Assembly: GCA_028277725.1 (NCBI GenBank) | Contig: JANQFX010000088.1 | Coordinates: 19,911-83,910, forward strand | Direction: 5' to 3' | DNA from: Thiohalocapsa sp. | Lineage (GTDB): Bacteria; Pseudomonadota; Gammaproteobacteria; Chromatiales; Chromatiaceae | DNA length: 64,000 bases | Shown: positions 50,613-60,543 of the stretch, piece after piece | Layout of the letters: every line of letters starts with the position of its first letter | How positions within the stretch are numbered: position 1 is the stretch's first letter | Program-made: the position numbers and the translations under genes | The notes under the pieces: generated by a model | The model's input: only the letters and a program-made list of their open reading frames with translations | What the model was told of the DNA's origin: nothing | Databases searched by the model: none

Positions 50613-51986
50613 ATGACCGCCCCGCAGCGCCATCTCGTCGTTGCCGCCGCGACACTGCTGCTGCTCTCGGGCTGCGGCGGCATTCCCTTCCTCGGCGGCG
50701 ATCGCGATCCGAACCCGCCGACCGCGCTGGACAAGAAGATGACCCAGCGCGCGACACCGCGCGTCCTCTGGAAGACCCGCATCGGCAAGGGCACCGACGG
50801 TCGCCAGCTGCGACTTGCGCCGGCATTGTCCGGAGGCAGGCTGTACGCTGCGGACCCGACCGGCGTCGTCGCCGCCCTGTCGCCGGGCGACGGCCGCGTG
50901 CTCTGGGAGCGCAAGACCAGACTCCCGTTCAGCGGAGGGCCGGACATCCAGGGCGATACCCTGGTACTGGGCTCCACGGACGGCGACCTGCTGGCCCTGT
51001 CCACCGGCAACGGCTCGCAGAAATGGCGGGCACAGCTCGACAGCGAGGTGGTTTCGATCCCCCGCATCGTCGGTGACCTGGTGTTGGTGCACACCGTGGA
51101 CGATACCGTGTATGGCATCGACCTGACCAACGGCAACGAGCGTTGGCGCTACAGCTTCCCCGCCCCGGTGCTGACGCTGCACGGCGCGAGTTCCCCCGTG
51201 GCGGTACAGGATGGCGCCGTCGTCGGCGTGTCCGGCGGCCGGCTGGTGCGCTTCGAACTCGAGCGCGGCGTGCCGATCTGGGAGGCGGTGGTCACGCCGC
51301 CGCGCGGGCGCAGTGAGCTCGACCGTATCGCAGACCTGGACGCGGACCCGGTGGTCGTCGGCGATATCGCCTATGTGGCCACCTACAACGGCGACCTCGC
51401 GGCCGTCGACGTCGACACCGGCGACATCCTCTGGCGCCGCGAGCTGTCCGCCCACGCCGGGCTGGCGGCCGACGAGACCGCCCTCTACATCACCGACTCC
51501 GACGACAATCTCTGGGCCGCCGCCCCGAGCGACGGCGCCGGGCTCTGGCGCCAGGCCGGGTTGCTCCACCGCCGGCTGACGGCACCGGCCCTGCTCGGCA
51601 ACTACATCCTGGTCGGCGACCGGGAGGGCTACGCGCACCTCATCGACCGCCGTGAGGGGCAGTTGCTCGGCTTCGAGCGGGTCGCCAAGGACCGCATCGG
51701 GCATGCGCCGGTGGTCAACGGCGGCGTCGCGTACGTCTATGTCGACGACGGCAGCGTCGCTGCCCTGCGTCCGAGCGCCAACGCCGGCGTCGGCGGTGGC
51801 AGCGCGGCAATTCGCGCACCGCAGCTCGGCGCCGAGGAGACTCCGAATCTGGATCCGATCCTAGAGGACTCGAGGGGCACACAGCTGCCCACGCAGCCCG
51901 CCCTCCCGCCGGCCGGCTCGACCCCCAGCCCGTCGACCCCCGCCCTTCCCGAGCGCCCCGCCCCGGTGGGCGGCTCGACCCCTTGA
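50613..51986 (+). CDS. bamB: Outer-membrane assembly lipoprotein BamB
   Basis: A 457-residue lipoprotein (LLLLSGC, Cys near residue 20) with an eight-bladed PQQ-like beta-propeller; repeated [21 protein letters not shown] blades can be counted. It supports BamA in folding outer-membrane proteins. About 60 residues longer than the E. coli protein because of a Pro/Ser-rich C-terminal tail from about 400. Confidence 0.95.
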   Translation: MTAPQRHLVVAAATLLLLSGCGGIPFLGGDRDPNPPTALDKKMTQRATPRVLWKTRIGKGTDGRQLRLAPALSGGRLYAADPTGVVAALSPGDGRVLWERKTRLPFSGGPDIQGDTLVLGSTDGDLLALSTGNGSQKWRAQLDSEVVSIPRIVGDLVLVHTVDDTVYGIDLTNGNERWRYSFPAPVLTLHGASSPVAVQDGAVVGVSGGRLVRFELERGVPIWEAVVTPPRGRSELDRIADLDADPVVVGDIAYVATYNGDLAAVDVDTGDILWRRELSAHAGLAADETALYITDSDDNLWAAAPSDGAGLWRQAGLLHRRLTAPALLGNYILVGDREGYAHLIDRREGQLLGFERVAKDRIGHAPVVNGGVAYVYVDDGSVAALRPSANAGVGGGSAAIRAPQLGAEETPNLDPILEDSRGTQLPTQPALPPAGSTPSPSTPALPERPAPVGGSTP

Positions 51987-51996
51987 GGCCATCACA

Positions 51997-53388
51997 ATGC
52001 TGCCCGTCGTCGCCCTGGTGGGCCGTCCCAATGTCGGCAAGTCGACCCTGTTCAACCGACTCACCCGCACACGCGACGCCCTGGTCGCGGATTTCCCGGG
52101 CCTGACCCGGGACCGCCAGTACGGTTTCGGCAAGATCGGCCCGAGGCCCTATGTCGTCGTGGACACCGGCGGCATCAGCGGCGGGGACGGCGTCGAGGCC
52201 CTGATGGAGCGCCAGGTCCAGGCCGCCATCGACGAGGCCGATCACTTGCTGTTCCTGCTCGACGCCCATGACGGCGTCACGGCGGCCGACCTGGATATCG
52301 CCTCCGCGCTGCGCCGCACCGGCAAGCCGCTGACGGCGGTGGTGAACAAGATCGATCACCTGGCCGAGGACATGGCCGCGGCGGAGTTCCACAGCCTCGG
52401 CCTCGGCGACCCCTGGCTGGTGGCCGCTGCCCAGGGGCGCGGCGTCAGCCAACTCATGGAGCATGTCGCCGAGCTGCTGCCCGACGGGGGCGACGAGCCG
52501 ACGGAGGAGGACGCGTCGCGGGTGCGCATCGCCGTCGTCGGCCGACCCAATGCGGGCAAGTCCACCCTGATCAACCGCATCCTCGGCGAGGAGCGGGTGG
52601 TCGCCTTCGATAGCCCGGGCACCACCCGCGACAGTGTCGAAATCCCCTTCGACGTCGACGAGCAGCACTACACCCTCATCGACACCGCCGGCGTGCGGCG
52701 CCGCGCCAAGGTCTCGGAGGCGATAGAGAAATTCAGCGTCATCAAGACACTACAGGCCATCGACGCCTGCAATGTCGTCATCCTGGTGCTCGATGCACAG
52801 CTCGGCATCGGCGAGCAGGACGCGACCATCGCCGGCCACGTGGTCGAAAGCGGCCGGGCGCTGGTGGTCGCCGTCAACAAGTGGGACGGGCTGAGCCCGG
52901 ACCAGCGCGAGCAGGTCCGACGCGATGTCGAGCGGCGCCTCGGTTTCCTGGACTTCGCCGAGCTGCACCGGATCTCGGCGCTACACGGCAGCGGCGTTGG
53001 GCTATTGCTGGAGGCCGCCGACGCGGCCTACGCCAACGCCATCCGCAATCTGTCCACACCCGAGCTGACTCGCCTCCTGGAGGCTGCGGTGCAGGCGCAT
53101 CAGCCGCCGCTGGTCCGCGGACGGCGCATCAAGCTCCGTTACGCACACCAGGGCGGGCGCAACCCGCCCGTGATCGTGATCCACGGCAACCAGACCGACG
53201 CCCTGCCCGCCGCCTATCGGCGCTACCTCATCAACCGCTTCCGCGGCGCCCTGAAGCTCGCCGGCACACCGCTGCGCCTGGAACTGCGCTCCGGCGACAA
53301 CCCCTACGAGGGACGCACCAACCGCCTCACACCGCGGCAGGCACGCAAGCGGCAACGACTGAAGGCATTCGTGCGCCGCAAGGACTGA
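51997..53388 (+). CDS. der: Ribosome-assembly GTPase Der (EngA)
   Basis: A 463-residue protein with two GTPase domains in tandem: GRPNVGKST near residue 8 and GRPNAGKST near 183, with NKID and NKWD recognition motifs, and a C-terminal KH-like domain that binds 23S rRNA. Needed for 50S maturation. Starts 10 bases after the bamB stop, last gene of the rlmN-der string. Confidence 0.95.
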   Translation: MLPVVALVGRPNVGKSTLFNRLTRTRDALVADFPGLTRDRQYGFGKIGPRPYVVVDTGGISGGDGVEALMERQVQAAIDEADHLLFLLDAHDGVTAADLDIASALRRTGKPLTAVVNKIDHLAEDMAAAEFHSLGLGDPWLVAAAQGRGVSQLMEHVAELLPDGGDEPTEEDASRVRIAVVGRPNAGKSTLINRILGEERVVAFDSPGTTRDSVEIPFDVDEQHYTLIDTAGVRRRAKVSEAIEKFSVIKTLQAIDACNVVILVLDAQLGIGEQDATIAGHVVESGRALVVAVNKWDGLSPDQREQVRRDVERRLGFLDFAELHRISALHGSGVGLLLEAADAAYANAIRNLSTPELTRLLEAAVQAHQPPLVRGRRIKLRYAHQGGRNPPVIVIHGNQTDALPAAYRRYLINRFRGALKLAGTPLRLELRSGDNPYEGRTNRLTPRQARKRQRLKAFVRRKD

Positions 53389-53539
53389 TCCCAAGAGGCG
53401 CGGGCGAGCCAGTGCCTCGGCCCGCATCCGGGGCCGTGCCCGTTGGGCAACGGTCCTTCGTGCTTGCGGTACCATCGGCTCTCGTCCTGCCCTGTGCCGC
53501 ACGGGGCGTCAGCCCGTCACCGACCCATGGGGTGCGCCG

Positions 53540-54568
53540 TTGTCGAACCAAACCATCGACGTCTGCCTGACCGTAGACGTGGAGTTCTCCGTCAACTACG
53601 CGCCGGTGCGGCCGGGACGCCGTCCCTTGGGTGCCGAATGGGTTCGCGGCCCAGTCGATGGACGGTCGCAGGGGCTCGGCTTCCTGCTCGACTGCCTGGA
53701 TCGGTACGCGCTCAAAGGCACCTTCTTCACGGAGGTGTTCAACACCTACTACTTCGGAGACGACCCGATGGCGGAGATCGCGGGCGAACTGAGCGCCCGC
53801 GGACAGGACGTGCAGCTCCACCTGCACCCCATCTGGCTGTACTACAAGGACGCGCCGGAACGCGCGGCACTCTCGCCCGGCCGCCCGCCCGGTGACTCGT
53901 TCACCGATCACGCCGTGGATGAGCTGGCCGACTGGTTGACCGACGGAGCAGACATCCTCCAGCGGATGACCGGAACACGCCCCATCGCCTTCCGCTCCGG
54001 CAACCTGGATTCCGGCCGCGTCCTCTACGCCGGGCTGCGTCGTGCCGGTCTGGAGTTCGCGTCCAATATCGGTGTCGGCTACACCGACCCGGTCGAACCC
54101 GAGCTGCGACAATTCAGTGGTTTGTGTCACATCGATGACGTCATCGAGGTTCCGGTCACCACCTACAGGCCGCCCATCCCCCGCGACCGCCTACTGCTGC
54201 TCACGGCAACCGGCTCCGCCTTCGCAGAGATGCGTGCAGTGCTGGAGGACGCCCACCGGCGCGGCGTCGGCCCGGTCGTCGTGCTGCTGCACCCGCACGA
54301 CTTCCACATCCCGATGAACAGGGACTCCGACGGCCCGATCCAATACCGACGCGACGTGCTCCGCCAGACCAGACTCGAATGGCTCTGCCGCTACCTCGCC
54401 GACGCACCCGACCGATTCGAGGTCACCACCTTTTCAGCCGCCGCTCAACGCTGGCGGGAACAGGCCGAAACCGGCCGAAACGACCTGCTAACGGGCTCCT
54501 TGGCCGGTCTCGGTGTGCGACTGGTGGAAAACAAGCTCCTGCCGATGCTGCGCGGACTGCCACAGTAA
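53540..54568 (+). CDS. Polysaccharide deacetylase-like protein
   Basis: A 342-residue protein with a NodB/CE4-like fold: VCLTVDVEFS near residue 8 (catalytic Asp pair region), LKGTFFTEVF, VQLHLHPIW near 95 with an H-x-H metal pair, FRSGNLDSGR near 155 and VLLHPHDFH near 253. It may remove acetyl groups from a surface sugar. No signal peptide. The start is a TTG at 53540 with GGGGTG upstream; a later start is possible. Substrate unknown. Confidence 0.7.
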   Translation: MSNQTIDVCLTVDVEFSVNYAPVRPGRRPLGAEWVRGPVDGRSQGLGFLLDCLDRYALKGTFFTEVFNTYYFGDDPMAEIAGELSARGQDVQLHLHPIWLYYKDAPERAALSPGRPPGDSFTDHAVDELADWLTDGADILQRMTGTRPIAFRSGNLDSGRVLYAGLRRAGLEFASNIGVGYTDPVEPELRQFSGLCHIDDVIEVPVTTYRPPIPRDRLLLLTATGSAFAEMRAVLEDAHRRGVGPVVVLLHPHDFHIPMNRDSDGPIQYRRDVLRQTRLEWLCRYLADAPDRFEVTTFSAAAQRWREQAETGRNDLLTGSLAGLGVRLVENKLLPMLRGLPQ

Positions 54569-54628
54569 CGCAGCGCTTCCCGGGGCCGAGGACACAGACC
54601 AGCCGCACCCGACGGCGCCGGCCCGGCC

Positions 54629-54796
54629 TCAGCGGGTCTTAACGTAGTCGATGGAAGTGTTCAGCTCGCCGTAGAGCCTGGGGCCGTCGCCGGCACCGGC
54701 CTCGTCTTCGGTCATTCTCGTGTTCCCGTCGGCGGCACAGCCCGTCAGCAGGAGACACAGGAGAGCCAAGGGAAAATGGACAGCGCGGCTTCGCAT
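54629..54796 (-). CDS. Small lipoprotein, 55 residues
   Basis: A short gene. It encodes MRSRAVHFPLALLCLLLTGC, an ideal lipoprotein signal with lipid-modified Cys20, and a 35-residue acidic mature part that ends LNTSIDYVKTR. GAGGA lies 8 bases upstream of the ATG. It follows tpm by 60 bases and is probably the last gene of that operon. The family is not recognised; entericidin-like or assembly-factor roles are only guesses. Confidence 0.7.
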   Translation of the reverse strand: MRSRAVHFPLALLCLLLTGCAADGNTRMTEDEAGAGDGPRLYGELNTSIDYVKTR

Positions 54797-54856
54797 TGGG
54801 ATGTCCTCGTATGCTGAAGATGTTGGACCGGGGCCTCGATCGAGAGCGCCCTTCGC

Positions 54857-55555
54857 TCAGGTACGAAGCCGCAGCCGATAGATGTTCTCGCGCAAGGCGT
54901 CCAGCCCACGCTTCGCAAACCTCGGATGCTCGGACAGGGCGTCGAATGATCCGATACACTCGACCTCGAATGCCGCGTCGAAGAGTGCATGCACCTCGTC
55001 ATCGGTCACCGCGAAGGGTGGCCCCGTCATCTGTGTCTGATCGTAGTCCAGCGAAATCAACAGGGACTCCGCAGCCACGCCCGATGTGCCCGTCGCCCGC
55101 AGAAGCTCGGCCAGGTGGCCCGCGTATCTGGGCCGCATGGGCGGCGGCAACGCGATGAGCGCGGCCCGATCGTAGACCACGTCGATGCCGCCGGCGTCAC
55201 CCGCGATCAGCAGTTCCGGCGACAGGTCGAAGAAGTCGCCGCACAGCACTTCCACCTCGTCCACCGCGCAGCGCGAGAAGGGCAGCGGACTCAGATCCGT
55301 GCAGCGCGCGTCGAGCTCGTTCTCTCGGAAGAACTGCTCCACGGCGAGCCGACTGAGCTCGACGCCCACCACCCGATGGCCTCGCCCGGCCAGCCAGAGC
55401 ATGTCCAGGGACTTGCCGCAGAGCGGCACGAGCACACGTCCGTCGGGCCTCGGGGTCAGCGCCGTCCAGTACTGGGTCAGGTGCCGGTTGATGGCATCAG
55501 AGTGCCATCCGATCTCCCCACGCTGCCAGCGCTGATGCCAGAAGTCCGGTCTCAT
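54857..55555 (-). CDS. tpm: Thiopurine S-methyltransferase
   Basis: A 232-residue SAM-dependent methyltransferase with the TPMT signature: FWHQRWQRGEIGWH near residue 5, VLVPLCGKSLDMLWLA near 42, and GVELSRLAVEQFF. In bacteria these enzymes methylate selenium and tellurium oxyanions and thiols. It starts 3 bases after the exported methyltransferase stop, so the two are cotranscribed. Confidence 0.9.
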   Translation of the reverse strand: MRPDFWHQRWQRGEIGWHSDAINRHLTQYWTALTPRPDGRVLVPLCGKSLDMLWLAGRGHRVVGVELSRLAVEQFFRENELDARCTDLSPLPFSRCAVDEVEVLCGDFFDLSPELLIAGDAGGIDVVYDRAALIALPPPMRPRYAGHLAELLRATGTSGVAAESLLISLDYDQTQMTGPPFAVTDDEVHALFDAAFEVECIGSFDALSEHPRFAKRGLDALRENIYRLRLRT

Positions 55556-55558
55556 GCG

Positions 55559-56287
55559 TCAGTCACCGAGCTTGCGGAAACGGAGGAAGTAATTGGTCCG
55601 GAGCTCCAAGGGCTCGTCCAGCAGCACGAAGCCCGCACCCTCCACTTCCCGGATCACCTCCTCCCGGCCGGCGCGCACATGCCCCATGACCCAGGGACTA
55701 CTGACCCCCTGGATACGGCGAAAATCGATAATGGCCAGTTCACCACCCGGCACCAGGGCCATGTGGATCGACGCCAGCATGCTGCGCGGATAGCTGAAAT
55801 GGTGGTAGGTGTCCGACAGGAACACGAGGTCGACGCTGCCCGGGGGCAACTCGGTGCTGCGCTCGCCGTTGACGATGCCGACGACGTTGGTCACGCGGAA
55901 CTCCGCGGCGCGCGCCTCGATGGCTTCGATGAAGCTCGGCGAAATGTCCACCGCGTAGACGCGCCCCGAGCTGCCGACCGCACGGGCGAAGAGCATGGTG
56001 TAGAGGCCCGTCCCGGCGCCGACATCGGCGACCCGCATCCCGTCGCGCAGACCCAGGGCCTCGACCACCTGGAAGCGACGATCGAAGACCTCCCGCCCGG
56101 ACGACTCGAAGATGTCCCGCCACTGCTCGACGTCGGCATCGAGGTAGTGCCTGTTCATGCTCGGCGGCACCGCGGGTGCCTCTTCCAGGAGAGACGGGGC
56201 GGGAGTCGATGCACCCCACAACCCCGCCGGCGTCAGCAACAGTGTCGCCAACAAGAGACGTGAAAATCGTCGATTGGATGGAATCAT
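55559..56287 (-). CDS. Class I SAM methyltransferase with a signal peptide
   Basis: A 242-residue protein whose catalytic part has the SAM motif VADVGAGTGLYTMLFA near residue 85 and DLVFLSDTYHHFSYP near 153, typical of class I methyltransferases. The N-terminus (RRFSRLLLATLLLTPAGLWG) is a convincing Sec signal, which would place it in the periplasm, where SAM is not expected. Substrate unknown. It lies between the lytic transglycosylase and tpm, close to both. Confidence 0.8.
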   Translation of the reverse strand: MIPSNRRFSRLLLATLLLTPAGLWGASTPAPSLLEEAPAVPPSMNRHYLDADVEQWRDIFESSGREVFDRRFQVVEALGLRDGMRVADVGAGTGLYTMLFARAVGSSGRVYAVDISPSFIEAIEARAAEFRVTNVVGIVNGERSTELPPGSVDLVFLSDTYHHFSYPRSMLASIHMALVPGGELAIIDFRRIQGVSSPWVMGHVRAGREEVIREVEGAGFVLLDEPLELRTNYFLRFRKLGD

Positions 56288-56317
56288 CTGGAGCTAGGTC
56301 GATGGCGCCGCAGCGGT

Positions 56318-57268
56318 TCAGTTCAGTCTGGAGACAATGCGGCGGACATAGTTCCGCGTCTCCGTGTAGGGCGGGATGCCGCCGTGGCGCTCCACGGCCC
56401 CCTCGCCGGCGTTGTAGGCCGCGAGCACGAGCTCGATGTCGCCGTCGAAGTGGTCCATCAGCCAACGCAGGTAGGACATACCGCCACGGATGTTCTGCTC
56501 CGGGTCCCAGACGTTGTGCACGCCGAAACGCTCGGCTGTTTCCGGGATCAGCTGCATCAGGCCCTGGGCGTTCTTCGCCGATTGCGCGCGTGCATCGAAG
56601 CCGGACTCCGCCTCGATGACGGCGAGCACCAGGTTCGGATTGAGCCGGTACTCGGGCGCCAGGCGACGTACCATGGTCGCGACCCGCCCGCGGGCCGGGT
56701 GCTCGCGCATGATGGAGACCCTGCGCGTGCCGCCGACAGCCGCACGACCTGTGGCCTGGAAGATGCCGCCGCTGCTCGTGGCCCGGCCACCGTCCGAGAG
56801 CACGCAGATGGGCTCGCGACCCGGTTTGCCGTTCACGCCGAGGCGTTCGAGCATGCGCTTCGCATGCAGATCGTTCTTCTGCGCCGCGCGATGGAACCAG
56901 GCCGCGGCCAGGCCGTCATCCCTTGCCCCGGCGCGGCCGAAGGCATAGATCCAGCCCAGGTGATACTGGGCCGCGGCGTTGCCCTTGGCGGCTGCCTTGC
57001 AGTAGAGGCGAATGGCGCGATCGATATCCTGCTCCACGCCCTCGCCGTGTTCGAAGCGCCGGCCCCAAGCGCTGAGTTCCTGGGGGTCGTTGCCGCCGAC
57101 CGCGTTCTCGAAGGTGCCCGCGAGGACCTTGCCCCCGGGGGCACAGAGCGCGAACGGCAGGGCCATGACCATCAGGAGCGACCGCGACGCCTGCCCCATG
57201 CGCGGGACGCGCGCTGCCATCCGGCCCAGATCCGCGCACAGGGACGCCGCTGCGGCAACGGTTGGCAT
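56318..57268 (-). CDS. Lytic transglycosylase with Sel1-like repeats
   Basis: A 316-residue exported enzyme. Signal region about 30-50 (SLLMVMALPFALCAPGG), two Sel1/TPR-like repeats at about 68-140 (AAAKGNAAAQYHLGWIYAFG), and a C-terminal SLT domain: AVIEAESGFDARAQS with the catalytic Glu, GLMQLIPETAERFGV and LAAYNAGEGAVERHGG. It cleaves glycan strands with anhydro ring formation. GGAGG seven bases upstream fixes the ATG at 57268. First gene of a four-gene minus-strand group. Confidence 0.9.
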   Translation of the reverse strand: MPTVAAAASLCADLGRMAARVPRMGQASRSLLMVMALPFALCAPGGKVLAGTFENAVGGNDPQELSAWGRRFEHGEGVEQDIDRAIRLYCKAAAKGNAAAQYHLGWIYAFGRAGARDDGLAAAWFHRAAQKNDLHAKRMLERLGVNGKPGREPICVLSDGGRATSSGGIFQATGRAAVGGTRRVSIMREHPARGRVATMVRRLAPEYRLNPNLVLAVIEAESGFDARAQSAKNAQGLMQLIPETAERFGVHNVWDPEQNIRGGMSYLRWLMDHFDGDIELVLAAYNAGEGAVERHGGIPPYTETRNYVRRIVSRLN

Positions 57269-57437
57269 GGTGGTCCTCCGAACAGGGAACACGCCGTCGG
57301 GCAAAGACCGGGACGCCCTGGCTTGGATCATCACGCAACCTCGTGACCCGCCGGCACGGGCTGCTAGACTCGGTGACATGCATGCCACCCGGATGAGCCC
57401 GATGATACCTGCTCGGCCCCCCATGCACACGGGACGC

Positions 57438-58016
57438 ATGGGATTGACCCCGATCGATCCGCTGCAGGCACCCGATCATCCGACGACCGTCGCCCTGCTG
57501 CTGGAAGCTGGGCTCGTTGGAGCGCCGTTGGAGGGGGCGGACGGGTTCGCCATCGGCACCGCGTTCGATGAGTTGGTCGGTTTCACCGGCTGTGCCGTGC
57601 AGTTCGACCTGCCCGCTGCGGATGCGCCAACAGCGGCCAATGGGCCTTGGCTGCGGATACCCGAACAACTGCAGACGCCTCGGCTCATGTTCGGACGTAA
57701 CAGCCGCCCGCCTCGCTGTCCGAGCTGCGGCGCGGCCTTGAGACCCTGGCGGGCGCAATTGGCAAGCGCATTGCCTGCGTCACGGCACGCACTCGATGCG
57801 GACGCGCCCGATACGCCCCAGGCCCTGCAATGCGGCGCCTGTCACGGCAGTGCGGCGGTCTGGCGCTGGGACTGGGGCCGACACGCGGCCGCCGGCCGTA
57901 CCTTTGTCTGGGTGGAGGAGGTGTTTCCAGGTGAGGCGGCCCCGTTGCCCGGCCTGCTCAGACTACTCGAGCCCCTCGGCGTCGGCGGCTGGCGACACTT
58001 CTATGTCCAGGATTAG
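57438..58016 (+). CDS. Zinc-ribbon protein of unknown function
   Basis: A 192-residue protein with CPSCGAAL near residue 95 and CGACHG near 135, a likely zinc ribbon, and a C-terminal part rich in Trp and Phe. The opening MGLTPIDPL recalls unnamed proteins of related genomes, so I start at 57438; an ATG at 57378 adds 20 residues rich in Met and Pro. No signal peptide. Divergent from the lytic transglycosylase gene. Confidence 0.65.
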   Translation: MGLTPIDPLQAPDHPTTVALLLEAGLVGAPLEGADGFAIGTAFDELVGFTGCAVQFDLPAADAPTAANGPWLRIPEQLQTPRLMFGRNSRPPRCPSCGAALRPWRAQLASALPASRHALDADAPDTPQALQCGACHGSAAVWRWDWGRHAAAGRTFVWVEEVFPGEAAPLPGLLRLLEPLGVGGWRHFYVQD

Positions 58017-58070
58017 AACAACGGCGCCTGAGTCCGACACACGGCACACTCGACTCGTCATACCCACAAA

Positions 58071-58103
58071 CGACGACGGCGGCCTCGCGGGCCGCCGTCG
58101 TCG
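58071..58103 (-). terminator. Terminator of the cytochrome c4 gene
   Basis: A perfect 14-bp stem (CGACGACGGCGGCC and its complement) with a 5-base loop lies 24 bases after the cytochrome c4 stop. On the minus strand it is followed by TTTGTG. It may also end the convergent zinc-ribbon gene. Confidence 0.75.
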
Positions 58104-58127
58104 CATGGGTTGAGGAGGTCGAACCGG

Positions 58128-58763
58128 TTAGCGGTTCAAACCCTCGACGTAGGCCGCAACGGCCTCGATCTCCTCGTCGGTCATTCTGGCGGCCGCGCCG
58201 CGCATCATGCCGTTGGGGTCATTGGCACGTTCGTGGGAGCGGAAGAGGTGCAGGGTTTGCGCCAGGTACTCGGAGTACTGACCGGAGATGCGCGGGAACT
58301 TGGCGAGGTTGCTACCGATGCCCGCGGGACCGTGGCAGCTGCTACAGGCGGGCACGCCGGTCTCTGCATTGCCGGCGCGATAGATCTTCTCGCCTTTCTC
58401 GACCAGCTCCGCCTCGGCGGTGCCGGTGCTCTGCTCCAGCGTGGAGTAGTAGGCCGCGAGGTTGACGACCTCTTCTTCCGTCAACGGCATGGCCATGGGC
58501 GTCATCTGCACGTTGTAGCGCTCATTGTTCTTGAAGTTCATGAGCTGTTTGTAGATGTACTCCGGGTGCTGACCGGCGAGCTTCGGCCAGATCGGCTGGC
58601 CCGGGACACCATTGCCGTCCATGCCGTGGCATGCCTGACAGATTTGGTTGGCCTTCTCTTTGCCCTTCTCAGGGTCACCCTGTAGGCCGACGTCCGATGC
58701 GAACAAAGGCCCTGCCGAAAGCAGCGCAGCGGTGGCGAATGCTGAAATCAGCGTAATCTTCAT
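58128..58763 (-). CDS. Diheme cytochrome c4
   Basis: A 211-residue periplasmic cytochrome with a signal peptide (about 1-23) and two heme sites, CQACH (42-46) and CSSCH (140-144), in two similar halves. Met ligands lie near 92 and 186. Such cytochromes carry electrons from bc1 to terminal oxidases. The ATG at 58763 is set by the signal peptide. It has its own promoter and terminator. Confidence 0.9.
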   Translation of the reverse strand: MKITLISAFATAALLSAGPLFASDVGLQGDPEKGKEKANQICQACHGMDGNGVPGQPIWPKLAGQHPEYIYKQLMNFKNNERYNVQMTPMAMPLTEEEVVNLAAYYSTLEQSTGTAEAELVEKGEKIYRAGNAETGVPACSSCHGPAGIGSNLAKFPRISGQYSEYLAQTLHLFRSHERANDPNGMMRGAAARMTDEEIEAVAAYVEGLNR

Positions 58764-58845
58764 GGCACTTTCCGAGTCGATGAGCGTTGCAGCTGGTGTG
58801 GCCTGTAGCGGGCTGTGCGCCAAGACCATGAACTAAAGCCTTTCA

Positions 58846-58875
58846 TGTATATCAGTAACAAGCGATACGGGTCAA
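58846..58875 (-). promoter_or_regulatory. Candidate sigma70 promoter of the cytochrome c4 gene
   Basis: On the minus strand TTGACC (58875-58870) and TATACA (58851-58846) are 18 bases apart; matches are 5 of 6 and 4 of 6. The local A+T content is high, and the leader would be about 75 bases. Confidence 0.5.
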
Positions 58876-58903
58876 TTTCATCGCGCATTGCCGATGGTTG
58901 CCG

Positions 58904-59659
58904 CTATTGATCGAACCGCGCCGCGGAAGTTCCGATCGCCCGTGAGCCGCCCTCCGACAAGAGCTCACGCAGTTGCGCGACCAAAACCGCCGGCGGTGTC
59001 GCATGCGCCAGCGTTGCGTGCAGCTCGCCGTTGGCGTCGATCATGTAGGCGGAGGCGGAGTGGTCGACGAGATAACCCATCGCGGAGTCCGGCTGCTCCG
59101 TGCGCCGGAAGGCGGCCCCGTATAGGGCTGCCGCTGCCGCGACCTCGGCCCCATCCCCGGTGACGCCGATCATCGACGGATCGAAATAGCCGACATACTC
59201 GGCCAGCCGCGCCGGGTCGTCACGCTCCGGGTCGACGCTGACGAAAACCACCTGGACCCGCTCGCGCTCTGCCTCGGACAGCTGCCGCAGCGCCTGGCCG
59301 ATGATCGCGAGATTGGTCGGGCAGATGTCCGGGCACCAGGTGTAGCCGAAGTACAGCAACACGACCTTGCCGCGGAAGTCCATGAGGGACATCGGACCAT
59401 CCACGGACATCAGGGTGAAATCGCCGCCCGTCGGCGGTGCTGCGAGCTCAAGCCGGCGATGCGCCCCGGCACCGTCTTGCCCGCCGGGGACCCGCCGACC
59501 AGGGACTGTCGCCACCGACCTGCCTGTCTGCGCCGCCGACTGTTTCGGATCGGGCGCCGGCTCCGGCGACCAGCCCCAAACCAGCCACACCAGCGCCGCC
59601 GCCAGCAGCGCGGCCAGCACAAGCGGCAGGGTCAGCGGCGATGGGAGCGGGGAACGCAT
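58904..59659 (-). CDS. SCO1/SenC family copper protein
   Basis: A 251-residue membrane-anchored thioredoxin-fold protein. One N-terminal span (about 9-30), then the copper site: Cys109 and Cys113 in CPDICP and His199 in YLVDHSA. Sco proteins deliver copper to the CuA centre of cytochrome c oxidase. A Pro/Gly-rich linker follows the span. It lies beside cytochrome c4, in keeping with a respiratory role. Confidence 0.9.
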   Translation of the reverse strand: MRSPLPSPLTLPLVLAALLAAALVWLVWGWSPEPAPDPKQSAAQTGRSVATVPGRRVPGGQDGAGAHRRLELAAPPTGGDFTLMSVDGPMSLMDFRGKVVLLYFGYTWCPDICPTNLAIIGQALRQLSEAERERVQVVFVSVDPERDDPARLAEYVGYFDPSMIGVTGDGAEVAAAAALYGAAFRRTEQPDSAMGYLVDHSASAYMIDANGELHATLAHATPPAVLVAQLRELLSEGGSRAIGTSAARFDQ

Positions 59660-59717
59660 CGAGGGCAGATCCGCTGCGTCGGTCGATGAGGATCCGGGAC
59701 TCGGGGCTTACCCGGCC

Positions 59718-60257
59718 TCAGGCCGCCGTGGCCCGATGCCGCATGGCCAACTCCATGTAGTGCATGGCCGCGTAGTCCAGGTATTCCAGCTCCAGGTCGG
59801 TCAACGCACGGGAGCGCTTCGCCGGCGCCCCGACGTAGAGCCAGCCGCCCTCGAGCTTCTTGCCCGGCGGCACCACCGCGCCCGCCGCGAGCATGACCCG
59901 CGGCCGTAGTACGGCCCGGTCGAGCACCCGCGCCCCAATGCCCACCAGGCAGTGGTCGTGGACCTCGCAGCCGTGCAGCATGGCCTGATGACCAACCGTA
60001 ACGCGCTCGTGCACGATCGTCGGCGCCCCACCCGGCATGAAGCGGCTGTCGTGGGACACATGCAGGACGGTGCCATCCTGGATGTTGCTACCGGCGCCGA
60101 TATAGATACGGTGGATGTCGCCGCGCACGACGGCCATGGGCCAAATCGACGCCTGGGTGCCGACCTCCACATCACCCAAGACCACGGCGGTCTCATCGAC
60201 GTAGGCGTCTGCCGCGATAAGCGGCTCCAGCCCCTGGTAGCTGCGGACGTTGTTCAT
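59718..60257 (-). CDS. Gamma-class carbonic anhydrase-like protein
   Basis: A 179-residue left-handed beta-helix protein with hexapeptide repeats. Zinc ligands are in HVSHDSRF and VTVGHQAMLHGC; the site spacing fits the YrdA/CaiE/gamma-CA group. It may hydrate CO2, though many YrdA-type members show no activity. ATG at 60257 by family start (NNVRSYQGLEP). 58 bases before the Sco gene, same strand. Confidence 0.85.
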   Translation of the reverse strand: MNNVRSYQGLEPLIAADAYVDETAVVLGDVEVGTQASIWPMAVVRGDIHRIYIGAGSNIQDGTVLHVSHDSRFMPGGAPTIVHERVTVGHQAMLHGCEVHDHCLVGIGARVLDRAVLRPRVMLAAGAVVPPGKKLEGGWLYVGAPAKRSRALTDLELEYLDYAAMHYMELAMRHRATAA

Positions 60258-60543
60258 GGGGCCTCCAACACGGACTCGGACCTGAATCCCCCGCATGCTA
60301 GCACGCGTGCCGCCCGGGGCCATTGAGCCATGTCGACGACAGCGTGCGTCCACGCCGAAAGACGCTTGGCCCCAATCGCAGCAGTTGACCGCGCCGGATT
60401 CCATGCAAGACGTCAAATGCCTTCACAGTCCCCAGAAACCTCGAACTCACACGCTGGGAGAGGGTCGCTACGGCCGTCGACATGGCCTTTGCTATGATCG
60501 GCGGCGCCCCGAACGCTGGCCCACAACACCGGAGGCCCCGACC

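Noticed and set aside
58130..58150. GGTTCAAACCCTC resembles a tRNA T-arm
   Set aside because: It is the coding end of the cytochrome c4 gene, with no acceptor or anticodon arms around it.
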